NCBI RefSeq assembly: GCF_004006295.1
Contig: NZ_CP026095.1
Location: 661,001-725,000 of the forward strand
Source of the DNA: Peribacillus asahii
Lineage (GTDB): Bacteria; Bacillota; Bacilli; Bacillales; DSM-1321
Length of the DNA: 64,000 nt
Direction: 5' to 3'
Positions 1 through 7,769 of the stretch are shown here, one piece after another. The translations under genes and the position numbers were made by a program. The notes under the pieces were generated by a model that saw only the letters and a program-made list of their open reading frames with translations, made no database searches and was not told the origin of the DNA. Position 1 is the first letter of the stretch, and every line of letters begins with the position of its first letter.

Positions 1-224
1 AAACTTCAATTTATGATGTATGGTCAGATGGCGCCAATTCAGCCGTACCGGTAAAAGTAGCGCTGACTAAAGTGATTCAAGCAGAAGCAGGATCTGAGCA
101 TACAGTCGCGATAACCTCAGATGGAACAGTATGGTCGTGGGGTTCTAATGATTATGGGCAATTAGGTGTTGGAAAAAAATACAGTAAAAAGAAAGTACCT
201 GCTAAAGTATTACGTGCTAATTAA
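1..224 (+). CDS. RCC1-repeat protein, C-terminal fragment
   Basis: An open frame enters from the left edge (codon phase from base 3) and stops at 222-224. The visible 73 residues contain a clear RCC1/BLIP-II type repeat: GSEHTVAITSDGTVWSWG, followed by SNDYGQLGVG. Such repeats build seven-bladed beta-propellers; in bacilli they occur in secreted or surface proteins of mostly unknown binding function. The protein ends about 20 residues after the last blade strand, so this looks like the natural C-terminus and not a truncation. A strong terminator follows 45 bases later. The start, any signal peptide and the number of repeats lie outside the window. Confidence 0.8.
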   Translation, partial: TSIYDVWSDGANSAVPVKVALTKVIQAEAGSEHTVAITSDGTVWSWGSNDYGQLGVGKKYSKKKVPAKVLRAN

Positions 225-268
225 TAAAGTTCATTAGTTTTTGTTATGAGTAAATAGATAAGTATTCA

Positions 269-304
269 AATAGGCCAACCACACATTGTGGTTGGCCTAT
301 TTTT
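269..304 (+). terminator. Rho-independent terminator of the RCC1-repeat gene
   Basis: A near-perfect 13-bp stem (AATAGGCCAACCA / TGGTTGGCCTATT) with a short loop, followed by a T-run. It is correctly placed after the stop at 224. Confidence 0.85.
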
Positions 305-308
305 AGGT

Positions 309-520
309 GTGCGCAAGGCATGGATGTAACAGTTCCCAACTGTGAAGACAGAGGGAGCGGTTAGCTTAATGCCAAGGTAGGTGCTCGTGATGACGAAGAA
401 TATGAAGGGAGCGAGCAGCAAACTCAGGTCTGAGGAACACGAACTTTATAGGAGGCTAGGTATCATTGAATGAGTTTGCCTATAATGGATTGTCACTAAA
501 ACAGGCGATAGTCTGAAAAC
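309..520 (+). other. Possible group II intron 5' fragment (scar)
   Basis: This non-coding stretch begins with GTGCGC, the usual 5' end of bacterial group II introns. It continues with structured, purine-rich segments (GAGGGAGCGG, GGAACACGAAC, ATAGGAGGCT) of the kind found in intron domain I. No reverse transcriptase and no domain V/VI hairpin (AGC...GTT catalytic stem) follow, so if it is an intron it is a dead 5' remnant of about 200 bases. Judged by eye only; a structured RNA of another kind is possible. Confidence 0.3.
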
Positions 521-547
521 ATAAATTAACAAGTAATTCTCCATTAT

Positions 548-593
548 TTGTTGCATTATTAATCGATAATTATTATCATTAATAATGATTATC
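548..593 (+). promoter_or_regulatory. SigA promoter overlapped by tandem Fur boxes
   Basis: The -35 TTGTTG (548-553), a 17-bp spacer and the -10 TATTAT (571-576) form a good SigA promoter. The -10 is embedded in 565-593, which reads GATAATTATTATC followed by a second overlapping palindromic half ending AATGATTATC. This fits the Bacillus Fur consensus (GATAAT-N-ATTATC, 7-1-7 overlapping sites). Fur bound here would block RNA polymerase when iron is replete. The next gene starts at 682. Confidence 0.75.
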
Positions 594-681
594 AATTAAT
601 AAATTAGAACTGTATTTAAAATAGATTTTGTTGAATGTATAGAGATTTTATTCTAAGGTGTCTTGGAAGGAGCGTAAAAGG

Positions 682-1086
682 ATGGATTTAATTGTCAGTA
701 GTGAAAATGGGATTAAGGTAGAGTGTCTAGAGTATGGTTATAAAAAAGAGAATCTTGTGAGTCATTCAAAAACTTTGCAATGTGGAGATGTTTTAACAGT
801 TTCTAATAAGGGAAAATATGTTGTAGGAGTTGGATGGTTTGTTTTAATAAGTGTTAATAAAAAAATAAAAGACTATATGTGGACTAAGGAACTAGAGGAA
901 GCTATTCATTCTAATAAAACTATGCCCATTATTGATTGTATGCTTGATTATTTTAATGTATCTTTTCAATTAGATCGAGCTTTAGAATCTCGTAATAAGC
1001 AATTATTTTTAAGTCTTTCAGAGAAGAAAACAAAGTTATCTTTTCTTTATAATAGAATATCCGGAAAACTACCAGTTGGCTTATAG
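682..1086 (+). CDS. IDEAL-domain-like small protein, putative Fur target
   Basis: A 134-residue cytoplasmic protein. The ATG at 682 was chosen over the upstream GTG at 658 because GGAAGGAG lies 9 bases before it. Residues about 100-122 read LDRALESRNKQLFLSLSEK, which resembles the IDEAL motif (I/L-D-x-A-L ... F-x-x-L-S) found in several small Bacillus proteins. The N-terminal part is rich in beta-strand-forming residues and has no recognised fold. It has its own promoter under overlapping Fur boxes, so expression on iron limitation is likely. Ferritin lies 85 bases downstream in the same direction with its own ribosome binding site; no terminator separates them. The function is unknown; a role in iron homeostasis is inference from context only. 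Confidence 0.7.
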   Translation: MDLIVSSENGIKVECLEYGYKKENLVSHSKTLQCGDVLTVSNKGKYVVGVGWFVLISVNKKIKDYMWTKELEEAIHSNKTMPIIDCMLDYFNVSFQLDRALESRNKQLFLSLSEKKTKLSFLYNRISGKLPVGL

Positions 1087-1171
1087 TTTTTATTTAGTAC
1101 ATATAACGATAATTGTAATATGAACCTTGTTATAGTAAAATCAGTCTATCAAGTAAAAGGTGGGATTGCTT

Positions 1172-1711
1172 ATGCTATCGAAGTTAAATAAGAGCGCAAG
1201 TACAATGTTATCGAGTAACTTACACGAAGCATTAACTGATCAAATGAACTATGAATTTTATTCTGCCCATGTCTATACTGCGATGGCTTCTTACTGTAAA
1301 AGTGAAAATTATGATGGTTTCTCGAGTTTTTTCCTTGCTCAAGCCGAGGAAGAAAGAACTCATGGAATGAAGATTTATAATTACATCCATGATCGTGGAG
1401 AACAAGCGATTATTTCTGGTTTTGAACATCCAAATAATAAGTACGAATCTATTTTAGATGCTTTTGAAAAAGCACTAGAACATGAAAAAGAAGTGACGAG
1501 CCGAATCTATAATCTTTCTGATATTGCTCATGATGAAAAAGAATATGCAACCATTTCCTTTTTAAATTGGTTCCTCGATGAGCAAGTAGAGGAAGAATCC
1601 CTATTTAATGGTATTGTTCAAAAATTAAAACAAATTAATAATGACTCTAGTTCTTTATTCGCGTACGATTCAAAAATGGCGAAGCGTACACATACAACAC
1701 GTGTTGAATAG
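1172..1711 (+). CDS. ftnA: Ferritin (non-heme iron storage)
   Basis: A 179-residue four-helix-bundle ferritin that oxidises Fe2+ and stores Fe3+ in a 24-mer shell in the cytoplasm. The ferroxidase signature is visible: the first helix has QMNYEFYSAHVYTAMASYC (ligand Glu), the second AQAEEERTHGMKIYNYI (E-x-x-H), and the fourth WFLDEQVEEESL. The start at ATG 1172 is preferred because AAAGGTGGG ends 7 bases before it; the upstream GTG at 1160 has no such spacing. The C-terminus is slightly extended and basic compared with usual 165-170 residue bacterial ferritins. It follows a gene with a Fur-box promoter, so it may be partly read through from there. The strong terminator at 1734-1780 ends the unit. 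Confidence 0.93.
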   Translation: MLSKLNKSASTMLSSNLHEALTDQMNYEFYSAHVYTAMASYCKSENYDGFSSFFLAQAEEERTHGMKIYNYIHDRGEQAIISGFEHPNNKYESILDAFEKALEHEKEVTSRIYNLSDIAHDEKEYATISFLNWFLDEQVEEESLFNGIVQKLKQINNDSSSLFAYDSKMAKRTHTTRVE

Positions 1712-1733
1712 GAATATTCCTTTATTCTTTTTG

Positions 1734-1780
1734 AAAACCCTAAATAATGGACAAATAAGTCCTTTATTTAGGGTTTTCTT
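1734..1780 (+). terminator. Terminator of the ferritin gene
   Basis: The inverted repeat AAAACCCTAAATAA / TTTATTTAGGGTTTT with a 15-base loop and trailing T-rich sequence lies directly after the ferritin stop. Confidence 0.8.
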
Positions 1781-1822
1781 GTGTCTGCATCTAGTATAGA
1801 GGACAGGCACTAAAGTTGTACA

Positions 1823-2185
1823 TTATTCGTCTTTATTATCTGGATCAGTCATATCTTCTGGATCTTCAACAATGTCTTCTGAATCCGTAACGTTATCATT
1901 TTCATCATCTTTAGTCATTGTATCATTTTCATCAACACCAGGTAGATTGTTATCACCATTATTACCGCCGTCATTACCGTTATTTACACCATTATTATCG
2001 TTAGTTACATCATTGTCATTTAAATCATTTGTATCATTTACGTTATCATCCGTTGGAGTTTGGTCCATATTGTTTTGGTCTTCTTGTGGAGGCGGATTTT
2101 CATTATTATTGTCGTTATTGCACCCCGCTAGCATCATAATAGATAAACAAGCACTCATTAATGTAAGAAACCATTTTTTTGTCAT
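1823..2185 (-). CDS. Acidic low-complexity lipoprotein
   Basis: A 120-residue protein with a lipoprotein signal: MTKKW start, hydrophobic stretch and the lipobox LAGC at residues about 18-21, so it should be lipidated and held on the outer face of the membrane. The mature part is almost entirely Asn, Asp, Glu, Gly and Pro with no recognisable fold. The start at 2185 was chosen because AAAGGGGAAT precedes it; the longer frame starting at 2260 would bury the signal peptide. It lies between the ferritin and bce blocks on the opposite strand to ferritin. Similar disordered acidic lipoproteins are common in Bacillus; no function can be assigned. Confidence 0.75.
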   Translation of the reverse strand: MTKKWFLTLMSACLSIMMLAGCNNDNNNENPPPQEDQNNMDQTPTDDNVNDTNDLNDNDVTNDNNGVNNGNDGGNNGDNNLPGVDENDTMTKDDENDNVTDSEDIVEDPEDMTDPDNKDE

Positions 2186-2313
2186 TATAAATGATTCCCC
2201 TTTCATATTTTTTATGGAACTGTACTTATATTTCCCTGTATAAAGTGAATTATGTGTCACACTGACAAAATTATTTATTGATAATTTGTGAATAAAAATA
2301 TAGGTAATCTCTA

Positions 2314-2364
2314 TAAAAAAAGAAGAGGCTGTTGAAAAGTAGATGCCTTTCAGTCAGCCTCTTC
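2314..2364 (-). terminator. Terminator of bceAB
   Basis: Stem GAAGAGGCTG (2322-2331) / CAGCCTCTTC (2355-2364). On the minus strand it is followed by a run of seven T, just past the bceB stop at 2375. Confidence 0.85.
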
Positions 2365-2374
2365 GGATGTACGC

Positions 2375-4285
2375 TTAGATTAACGCTTTTTTCAAGTTTT
2401 TCAAATATCGATAACGGATTAAGAAGAAATAAACAAGTTGAGCAATGAGAAAACCAGCTAGTACAATCATCATTTCTGTAGCGATAGATAATACGTAAAA
2501 GCTTTGTAAGGCTGTAAAGGCAAAAGCACTATGGACAAATGCAACCAAAATAGGAACGAAAAACAGTAAAGCAAGCTGACGAGTGACAATTTTATTCAAT
2601 TCTTGATCGGTTAACCCTACTTTCTTAATCGTTAAATATTGACGGCTGTCATATTCCAAATCAGCATACAGTCTGAAGTATAAGAAGCTTCCTGCAGCAA
2701 TAAAGAATACAGCTCCAATAAGCAGGGCGACAAATAACATCATTTTGAACATACTCATTTGATTTTCATACAAAGTTCCGCTTACCGTCATGAAGTAGGA
2801 GGTATCACTAGAAGGTGATTTTTTTCCGTTTTCGACCAGGTTTTCCATCATACCTGTTGTTTTCTCAAGTTCTTTCGTATAAAAACCGGTATATGTTCCT
2901 GTCGTTACAGGGGAAAGCTTTGTAAATAATTCATCACTTACTACTAAGCCTTCATCCCATACAAGCTGATAAGGCAGGACAACATTTTTTGTATAGGTCT
3001 TTGGATGAAGTTGTAGATGATCTTGCTTTAACGTGTATATCACAGGTTTAGAGAAGCCGCCTTCGAAGGTGGATGTTCGCATATTCAAAGTTTCTATTCC
3101 TTTCAGCGGCTTTTCTGTAAACTCATATCCTGCCTGTTCAGAGATTTTTTGATAATCCGAAAAGGAAACAATCGTCAGCTTATCAGAAGGATATGGAGAA
3201 GTTGAGGAAGCAACTTCTATATATTTAATGGGGACTTGATGTGTCGTATAGCTTACTCGCTTCTCTTGTAATTCCCCTTCAATTTGCTGTAGCTGTTGTT
3301 TATGAAAGGTCTCATCATTTAGCGCGATATAACTAATTTCGGCTGGATAATCCATATCGAATTGCTTATTCATTACATTGACAGAAACAAGAGATCCAAC
3401 TGCGCAAAAGGCAACCGTTGAAAAAATGGTAACCATAAAAAACATTCTTGCATTATCTTTTAAGCGGTACGCTAAACTAGAAATCGTAATTAAATTCGTT
3501 CTTTTCCAAACAAGCATCCGGTTTTTTTGCAGCATTTTCGTTATAAATACCGATAGCTGTGTGTAAAAAAAGTACGTTCCGACAATTGTCATTCCGATGA
3601 CCGGCAACATCCGAAAAAGTAAGGTTTGCATCGTCGCAGTAGCGGCTAAATAATAACTGATGATGAGTAAGAACGCAGAGAGAAGAGATAGAAAAGTGGA
3701 TACTTTTGGTTCCGTTTTCGGTTTTTCTCCTGCTTGGAATAAATCAATTAATTTATTAACTCGTACAAGAATCGTCGTAAATAACGAAATACTAAAGAAT
3801 AGAAGTAAGAACGCTCCTACTGTAAGGATAATTGCCTTTTCGGATAAATAAAAGGGCAGAGGAGCAATGCTAATCATCTTCGAACCAATTAATAAAAAAA
3901 GCTTCCCTGTAACAATCCCTATACAAATCCCGACGGCAATTGCTCCAATACCAATCATCATATTTTCTAAAAACACCATGCGATTTAATTGGCTTCTAGT
4001 CATTCCATGCATCATAAGAATGCCAAATTCACGCTTTCGTGCCTTTAAAAACGTGCTGACAGAATAAAGCACAAATAAGAAGGCAAACACATACATAATG
4101 ATTTCGGCAGCTGCCATTAATTGAACGGCGAGTGCTGCGTTCACACCTTCTTTAATATCGGGATGAAAAATAAATAGGGCATAAACAAAGAAAATTAAAA
4201 CAGAAAAGACGCTGCTTAAAAAATAGGCGGCATAGGTTCGCTTGTTACGAACAATGTTTCTATAGACGAACTGTCGAAAGGTCAC
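2375..4285 (-). CDS. bceB: Bce-type ABC transporter permease
   Basis: A 636-residue FtsX-family permease of the bacitracin/peptide-antibiotic detoxification type. The layout is diagnostic: about ten transmembrane segments and one large extracellular domain (roughly residues 310-515) between segments 7 and 8, which in BceB recognises antibiotic-lipid complexes and passes the signal to the partner kinase. It starts inside the 3' end of bceA (26-base overlap), so the two are translationally coupled. Family knowledge: BceAB frees undecaprenyl-PP from bacitracin and also acts as the flux sensor for BceS. The substrate cannot be read from sequence; bacitracin is likely because a bcrC-like gene is next to the module, but other lipid II binders (mersacidin, actagardine, plectasin) are handled by this family. 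Confidence 0.88.
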   Translation of the reverse strand: MTFRQFVYRNIVRNKRTYAAYFLSSVFSVLIFFVYALFIFHPDIKEGVNAALAVQLMAAAEIIMYVFAFLFVLYSVSTFLKARKREFGILMMHGMTRSQLNRMVFLENMMIGIGAIAVGICIGIVTGKLFLLIGSKMISIAPLPFYLSEKAIILTVGAFLLLFFSISLFTTILVRVNKLIDLFQAGEKPKTEPKVSTFLSLLSAFLLIISYYLAATATMQTLLFRMLPVIGMTIVGTYFFYTQLSVFITKMLQKNRMLVWKRTNLITISSLAYRLKDNARMFFMVTIFSTVAFCAVGSLVSVNVMNKQFDMDYPAEISYIALNDETFHKQQLQQIEGELQEKRVSYTTHQVPIKYIEVASSTSPYPSDKLTIVSFSDYQKISEQAGYEFTEKPLKGIETLNMRTSTFEGGFSKPVIYTLKQDHLQLHPKTYTKNVVLPYQLVWDEGLVVSDELFTKLSPVTTGTYTGFYTKELEKTTGMMENLVENGKKSPSSDTSYFMTVSGTLYENQMSMFKMMLFVALLIGAVFFIAAGSFLYFRLYADLEYDSRQYLTIKKVGLTDQELNKIVTRQLALLFFVPILVAFVHSAFAFTALQSFYVLSIATEMMIVLAGFLIAQLVYFFLIRYRYLKNLKKALI

Positions 4286-5030
4286 GGCTGTCTCCTCCTA
4301 ACAAAGCAAGCATATCAATAATCTTTTGGAAAAAGGTTTGACGGTTATCACCGCGATAAATTTCGTTGTAAAGTTTTCCATCTTTAATAAAAATAACTCT
4401 ATGACAATAGCTTGCAGCGACAGCATCATGTGTGACCATTAAGGCAGTTGCTCCATCTTCCTTATTGATGGTCGTCAGTGTTTCCATTACATCTTTCGAA
4501 GCTTTGGAATCTAAGTTTCCAGTCGGTTCGTCGGCTAAAATAAGGGATGGACGATGAATGATAGCTCGTGCGATTGCTGTACGCTGCATTTGTCCGCCAG
4601 AGATTTCATACGTTCGCTTTTTTAAAATTTGAGCAATCCCTAGTTTTTCTGTCACTTCGTAAAGACGTCTTTCCATCTCGCGAACATTTTCGCCATCGAG
4701 AGTAAGGGGAAGCACAATGTTTTCTTCCACTGTTAGCGTATCAAGCAAATTAAAGTTTTGAAATACAAAACCAAGCTCATGGCGTCTAAATAAGGCGGTT
4801 TCTTTTCGGTTTAAAGTATGTGGATTTTTACCGCTAATGAAAATGTCACCAGCTGTTGGTCGATCAATTGTTGCAATTAAGTTTAAAAGCGTTGTTTTCC
4901 CACTGCCGGATGGGCCCATAATTCCGACAAATTCGCCTTTTTCAATTGCAAAATTAATATTGGTCAACGCTTTATGAGCCACTTTTCCTTCGTAGATTTT
5001 TTCGATATGTTTCACATCTAAAATAGGCAT
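4260..5030 (-). CDS. bceA: Bce-type ABC transporter ATPase
   Basis: A 256-residue ABC ATPase with Walker A GPSGSGKTT, Q-loop FVFQNFNLLD, signature ISGGQMQR, Walker B LILADEPTGNLD and the switch histidine in MVTHD. It belongs to the MacB/LolD/BceA subgroup. The start at 5030 was chosen because AAGGAG is correctly spaced before it; the frame from 5063 adds eleven residues with no ribosome binding site. It overlaps bceB by 26 bases. It is transcribed separately from bceRS: the operator at 5101-5127 and a promoter with a poor -35 lie in the 100-base gap, fitting activation by the response regulator. Confidence 0.92.
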   Translation of the reverse strand: MPILDVKHIEKIYEGKVAHKALTNINFAIEKGEFVGIMGPSGSGKTTLLNLIATIDRPTAGDIFISGKNPHTLNRKETALFRRHELGFVFQNFNLLDTLTVEENIVLPLTLDGENVREMERRLYEVTEKLGIAQILKKRTYEISGGQMQRTAIARAIIHRPSLILADEPTGNLDSKASKDVMETLTTINKEDGATALMVTHDAVAASYCHRVIFIKDGKLYNEIYRGDNRQTFFQKIIDMLALLGGDSRDLSTVRL

Positions 5031-5100
5031 TCTTTCCACTCCTTGCTTCAGTTGTATCTTCATTGTAGCTAGAATTCGCTGTCTCCTACTATGTCGCAGG

Positions 5101-5127
5101 CTTACAGTTTACTTACAGATTTGTAAG
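5101..5127 (-). promoter_or_regulatory. BceR-type operator of bceAB
   Basis: Perfect palindrome CTTACA-GATT-TGTAAG at 5112-5127, matching the BceR-family consensus TNACA-N4-TGTAA. A further direct CTTACA half-site sits at 5101-5106. Downstream on the minus strand is a -10-like TACAAT with no good -35, as expected for an activator-dependent promoter. The operator falls between the bceS stop (5133) and the bceA start (5030). The same arrangement occurs upstream of bcrC at 7588-7613. Confidence 0.75.
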
Positions 5128-5132
5128 GGTAG

Positions 5133-6104
5133 CTAGAATATAAGACGAATCATTGTTCCTTCGTTTACGATCGATTCGATTTCGATACGGTGACCAAGCT
5201 TTTCGCAGATTTGTTTCACAAGGTAAAGCCCCATCCCGGTCGATTCTTGAAAGTTACGGCCATTTTCACCCGTGAAATAAGCATCAAAGACGCGAGGGAT
5301 ATCACTTTGCGGAATTCCGATGCCTTCATCTCGGATTTCTAAAACGGTATGTATACCACGCTTGTAACTATGGAAATGAAGTTTTCGATTTTCCTCGACT
5401 GTATAGCGAATAGCATTTGTGACTAGCTGGGTTAAGACAAACGAGAGCCATTTCTCATCAGAAGCAACGATGACATCCTCTTTGAATTGAAAGGAAGGAA
5501 AAATCCGTTTTCGAATAAATAAACGCTTTTGATTAGATGTAACAGACCGTACAACAGTTTCTAAATCAAGGGACTCTACATATAAATCATGTTCAAATGA
5601 ATCTAAACGCGCGGTATAAAGCACCGTCTCGAGCCCCTTTTTTAAACGATCAAGCTCATCTCCAATGGCAGTGAAGCGAGAGTCATCTTCATCCTGTATG
5701 ATTAAATGAATAACCGATAAGGGGGTCTTCATTTGATGAACCCACTGATTGATAAACTGTATATGACCTTCAAGTCTGTATTTATAATGATGCAGGTCTG
5801 TTTTATAATGGCGAAATTGGCTAGTGAGGAGCTGCTGTAAACCCTCAGTAAGCGGTGTTTGATGTGTATTGTTTGTAAAATCATCCAATGAGGTGAGCGG
5901 TTTTTCTAGTCGCTGATAAAAGGAGCGATTGGTGATATATCGGATTAGGAGATAGATGATTAGCAAACAGCTGCTGAGAAGGGCAGCGTATAAACTAATA
6001 GTCCAATTATGATAACCGTCAAGCCAATAAATAGATGTTATAACGATGATTTGGATTAGATATATAAAAATCAGCGGGAATTGATCACGTAAGAAAAACT
6101 TCAT
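5133..6104 (-). CDS. bceS: Intramembrane-sensing histidine kinase, BceS type
   Basis: A 323-residue sensor kinase with two N-terminal membrane helices (about 10-30 and 35-55) joined by only a few extracytoplasmic residues. This is the intramembrane-sensing design in which the transporter BceB supplies the sensing domain. The phosphoacceptor region is around WVHQMKTPLSVIHLI (His about 127). ATP-binding motifs follow: N-box LVTNAIRYT, G1 DEGIGIP, and G2 GMGLYLVKQI. The start overlaps the bceR stop (ATGA), so the pair is translationally coupled. It should phosphorylate the neighbouring response regulator. Confidence 0.9.
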   Translation of the reverse strand: MKFFLRDQFPLIFIYLIQIIVITSIYWLDGYHNWTISLYAALLSSCLLIIYLLIRYITNRSFYQRLEKPLTSLDDFTNNTHQTPLTEGLQQLLTSQFRHYKTDLHHYKYRLEGHIQFINQWVHQMKTPLSVIHLIIQDEDDSRFTAIGDELDRLKKGLETVLYTARLDSFEHDLYVESLDLETVVRSVTSNQKRLFIRKRIFPSFQFKEDVIVASDEKWLSFVLTQLVTNAIRYTVEENRKLHFHSYKRGIHTVLEIRDEGIGIPQSDIPRVFDAYFTGENGRNFQESTGMGLYLVKQICEKLGHRIEIESIVNEGTMIRLIF

Positions 6105-6802
6105 TCATTCTTCCTCCAATTGGGCATAAGTCGATATCCTTGTCCGCGAATGGTTTGAAGAGCGTCTATTATATGTAAGGAAGCCAGTTTTTTTCGAACA
6201 CGTGTAATGTAGACGTTCAACGTATTATCATCCACAAATGCTTGATCATCCCAAATTTTTTCTAAAAGACGATCTCGGCTGACAACCCGCTCAGCTTTTT
6301 TCATTAATTCATCTACTATTTTTGCTTCCGTATGACTCAGTTCAATTTCCTGGCCATCTAGAGAAAGACTTAGCCGTTCAACATCGAGTGTTAATCCTTC
6401 AACCGTAGTCGTGCGTCCATTATGAGCATTAGCATATGAACCGTATGCGCGTCTAAGTTGACTATTAATTTTGGCAATGACAATTTCATAATCAAACGGC
6501 TTCGTTATGTAATCATCTGCTCCATTTTCAAGGGCCATTACTTGATCCATTTTGCTATCGCGTGCAGAGATAAAAAGAATCGGACAAATAGAGATACTTC
6601 GGATTTGACGGCACCAATAATACCCGTCAAATTTAGGTAAATTGACATCTAATAAAACAAGGTGTGGTTCATACTGTTCAAATTGGGTTCGTACTTTGGC
6701 GAAATCATCAACGGATTGTGTCTGAAATCCAAACTTATTCAAATGCTTTTCTAGTAAATGAATAAGCTGTTTATCATCTTCAATAATCAATATTTTAAAC
6801 AT
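6101..6802 (-). CDS. bceR: OmpR-family response regulator, BceR type
   Basis: A 233-residue response regulator. The receiver domain (1-115) has acidic pocket EDD, phosphoacceptor Asp in LVLLDVNLPKFDG, Thr/Ser in FISARDS and Lys in YITKPFD. The winged-helix DNA-binding domain (about 130-230) has LSHTEAKIVDEL and VYITRVRKKL. The start at 6802 was chosen from AGAGGAG with 7-base spacing; the extended frame to 6970 runs back through the terminator at 6873-6900. Predicted targets visible here are the two TTACA-N4-TGTAA sites in front of bceA and bcrC. Confidence 0.92.
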   Translation of the reverse strand: MFKILIIEDDKQLIHLLEKHLNKFGFQTQSVDDFAKVRTQFEQYEPHLVLLDVNLPKFDGYYWCRQIRSISICPILFISARDSKMDQVMALENGADDYITKPFDYEIVIAKINSQLRRAYGSYANAHNGRTTTVEGLTLDVERLSLSLDGQEIELSHTEAKIVDELMKKAERVVSRDRLLEKIWDDQAFVDDNTLNVYITRVRKKLASLHIIDALQTIRGQGYRLMPNWRKNE

Positions 6803-6872
6803 TATCATTCTCCTCTTAGTTTCTACTATAATAATTGTATCAAAAGTAACAGACCGAATGAAAATAGTCATT

Positions 6873-6900
6873 AAAAAACGCTGGAACCCCAGCGTTTTTT
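6873..6900. terminator. Terminator between bcrC-like gene and bceR
   Basis: Perfect 12-bp stem AAAAAACGCTGG / CCAGCGTTTTTT with a four-base loop. A T-run on either strand makes it bidirectional. It ends the minus-strand bcrC transcript before bceR. Confidence 0.85.
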
Positions 6901-6914
6901 TATTTTCTATCAAG

Positions 6915-7514
6915 TTAAAAATCCTTCGATTTATTGTTTGCGGGCAGGATGATTTGTTCTCCTTTTTCATAGATGCGAAGTAATTTGTTTATTACACTTA
7001 ATTTAGGTACGGTTACATACACAATGATGGCCGAGGTCATACTGATTATGGCTCCGGCTGCGACATCTGCTGGATAATGAACGCCAACCCAAATACGTGA
7101 AAGACCGACACAAAAAGCGAGTATTATCCAGAAAACGCCTGTCTTTTTGTGAAAAAGCCAGAATGTCATACAAAAGGAAAAAAACAAAATCGTATGGTCG
7201 CTTGGAAATGAATTATCTACAGCCTTCTCTATGAGTTGATTGACATTGGACAACTCAGCAAACGGTTGATGGTTGGAATGAATGGTTCCTGCTAGTTTTC
7301 CGATAATCTCGGCGACTATAAAAGAAATCATTGAACAAATTACCATGATTCTATTCGCATTAGTTCGTGTAAACCAGTAGATAAGAACAGCCAATGCTAA
7401 GACATATACCATATATTCAGCAACAAACACAACAGCGGCGTTGAAAGACGTATAATCTTTACCTAAATCATTGATTATTCTAAAAACATGGATATTTAAA
7501 TCTGAAAGATCCAT
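6915..7514 (-). CDS. bcrC: BcrC-like undecaprenyl-pyrophosphate phosphatase
   Basis: A 199-residue PAP2-superfamily membrane phosphatase that converts undecaprenyl-PP to undecaprenyl-P outside the membrane, recycling the cell-wall lipid carrier and lowering the bacitracin target. Motifs: C1 variant K...HSNHQPF (about 69-81), C2 PSDH (about 103-106) and C3 SRIWVGVHYPAD (about 139-150), with five to six hydrophobic helices. Its place beside bceRS and the BceR-type operator 75-85 bases upstream suggest that resistance transporter and carrier-lipid phosphatase are induced together. In B. subtilis bcrC is under ECF sigma factors, so the wiring differs here. Confidence 0.88.
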   Translation of the reverse strand: MDLSDLNIHVFRIINDLGKDYTSFNAAVVFVAEYMVYVLALAVLIYWFTRTNANRIMVICSMISFIVAEIIGKLAGTIHSNHQPFAELSNVNQLIEKAVDNSFPSDHTILFFSFCMTFWLFHKKTGVFWIILAFCVGLSRIWVGVHYPADVAAGAIISMTSAIIVYVTVPKLSVINKLLRIYEKGEQIILPANNKSKDF

Positions 7515-7587
7515 TGATTCATTTCCCCTTTACCTTTTTAATAGAGTCATTATAAGTCAATTAATAGGACTCAAAACATCGATTTTC

Positions 7588-7613
7588 CTTACACGAGCTT
7601 ACAGTTTTGTAAG
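7588..7613 (-). promoter_or_regulatory. BceR-type operator of the bcrC-like gene
   Basis: Perfect palindrome CTTACA-GTTT-TGTAAG at 7598-7613 with an extra direct CTTACA half-site at 7588-7593. This is the same architecture as at bceAB. A -10-like TATAAT (minus strand, near 7549) lacks a good -35, fitting activator dependence. Confidence 0.75.
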
Positions 7614-7700
7614 AATCGTATTTTTAGTTTTTTGATAATAGAGGATGGTTTATTTTAGGAGAATAACAACTGAGAGTGGGCGTGAAATGTACGAGTAAAC

Positions 7701-7738
7701 AAAAGCTCAATCACTTTTGTAGTGATTGAGCTTTTGTA
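7701..7738. terminator. Terminator after the permease gene
   Basis: Stem AAAAGCTCAATCAC / GTGATTGAGCTTTT (7701-7714, 7722-7735), flanked by T-rich ends on both strands. It lies past the stop of the minus-strand permease at 7770. Confidence 0.8.
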
Positions 7739-7769
7739 TTGTTCGAGGAATAAATCTAGAACTAATGTA

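Noticed and set aside
1872..2243. 123-codon open frame opposite the acidic lipoprotein
   Set aside because: Ser/Phe/Leu-rich mirror of an Asp/Asn-rich gene; an antisense artefact of low-complexity codons.
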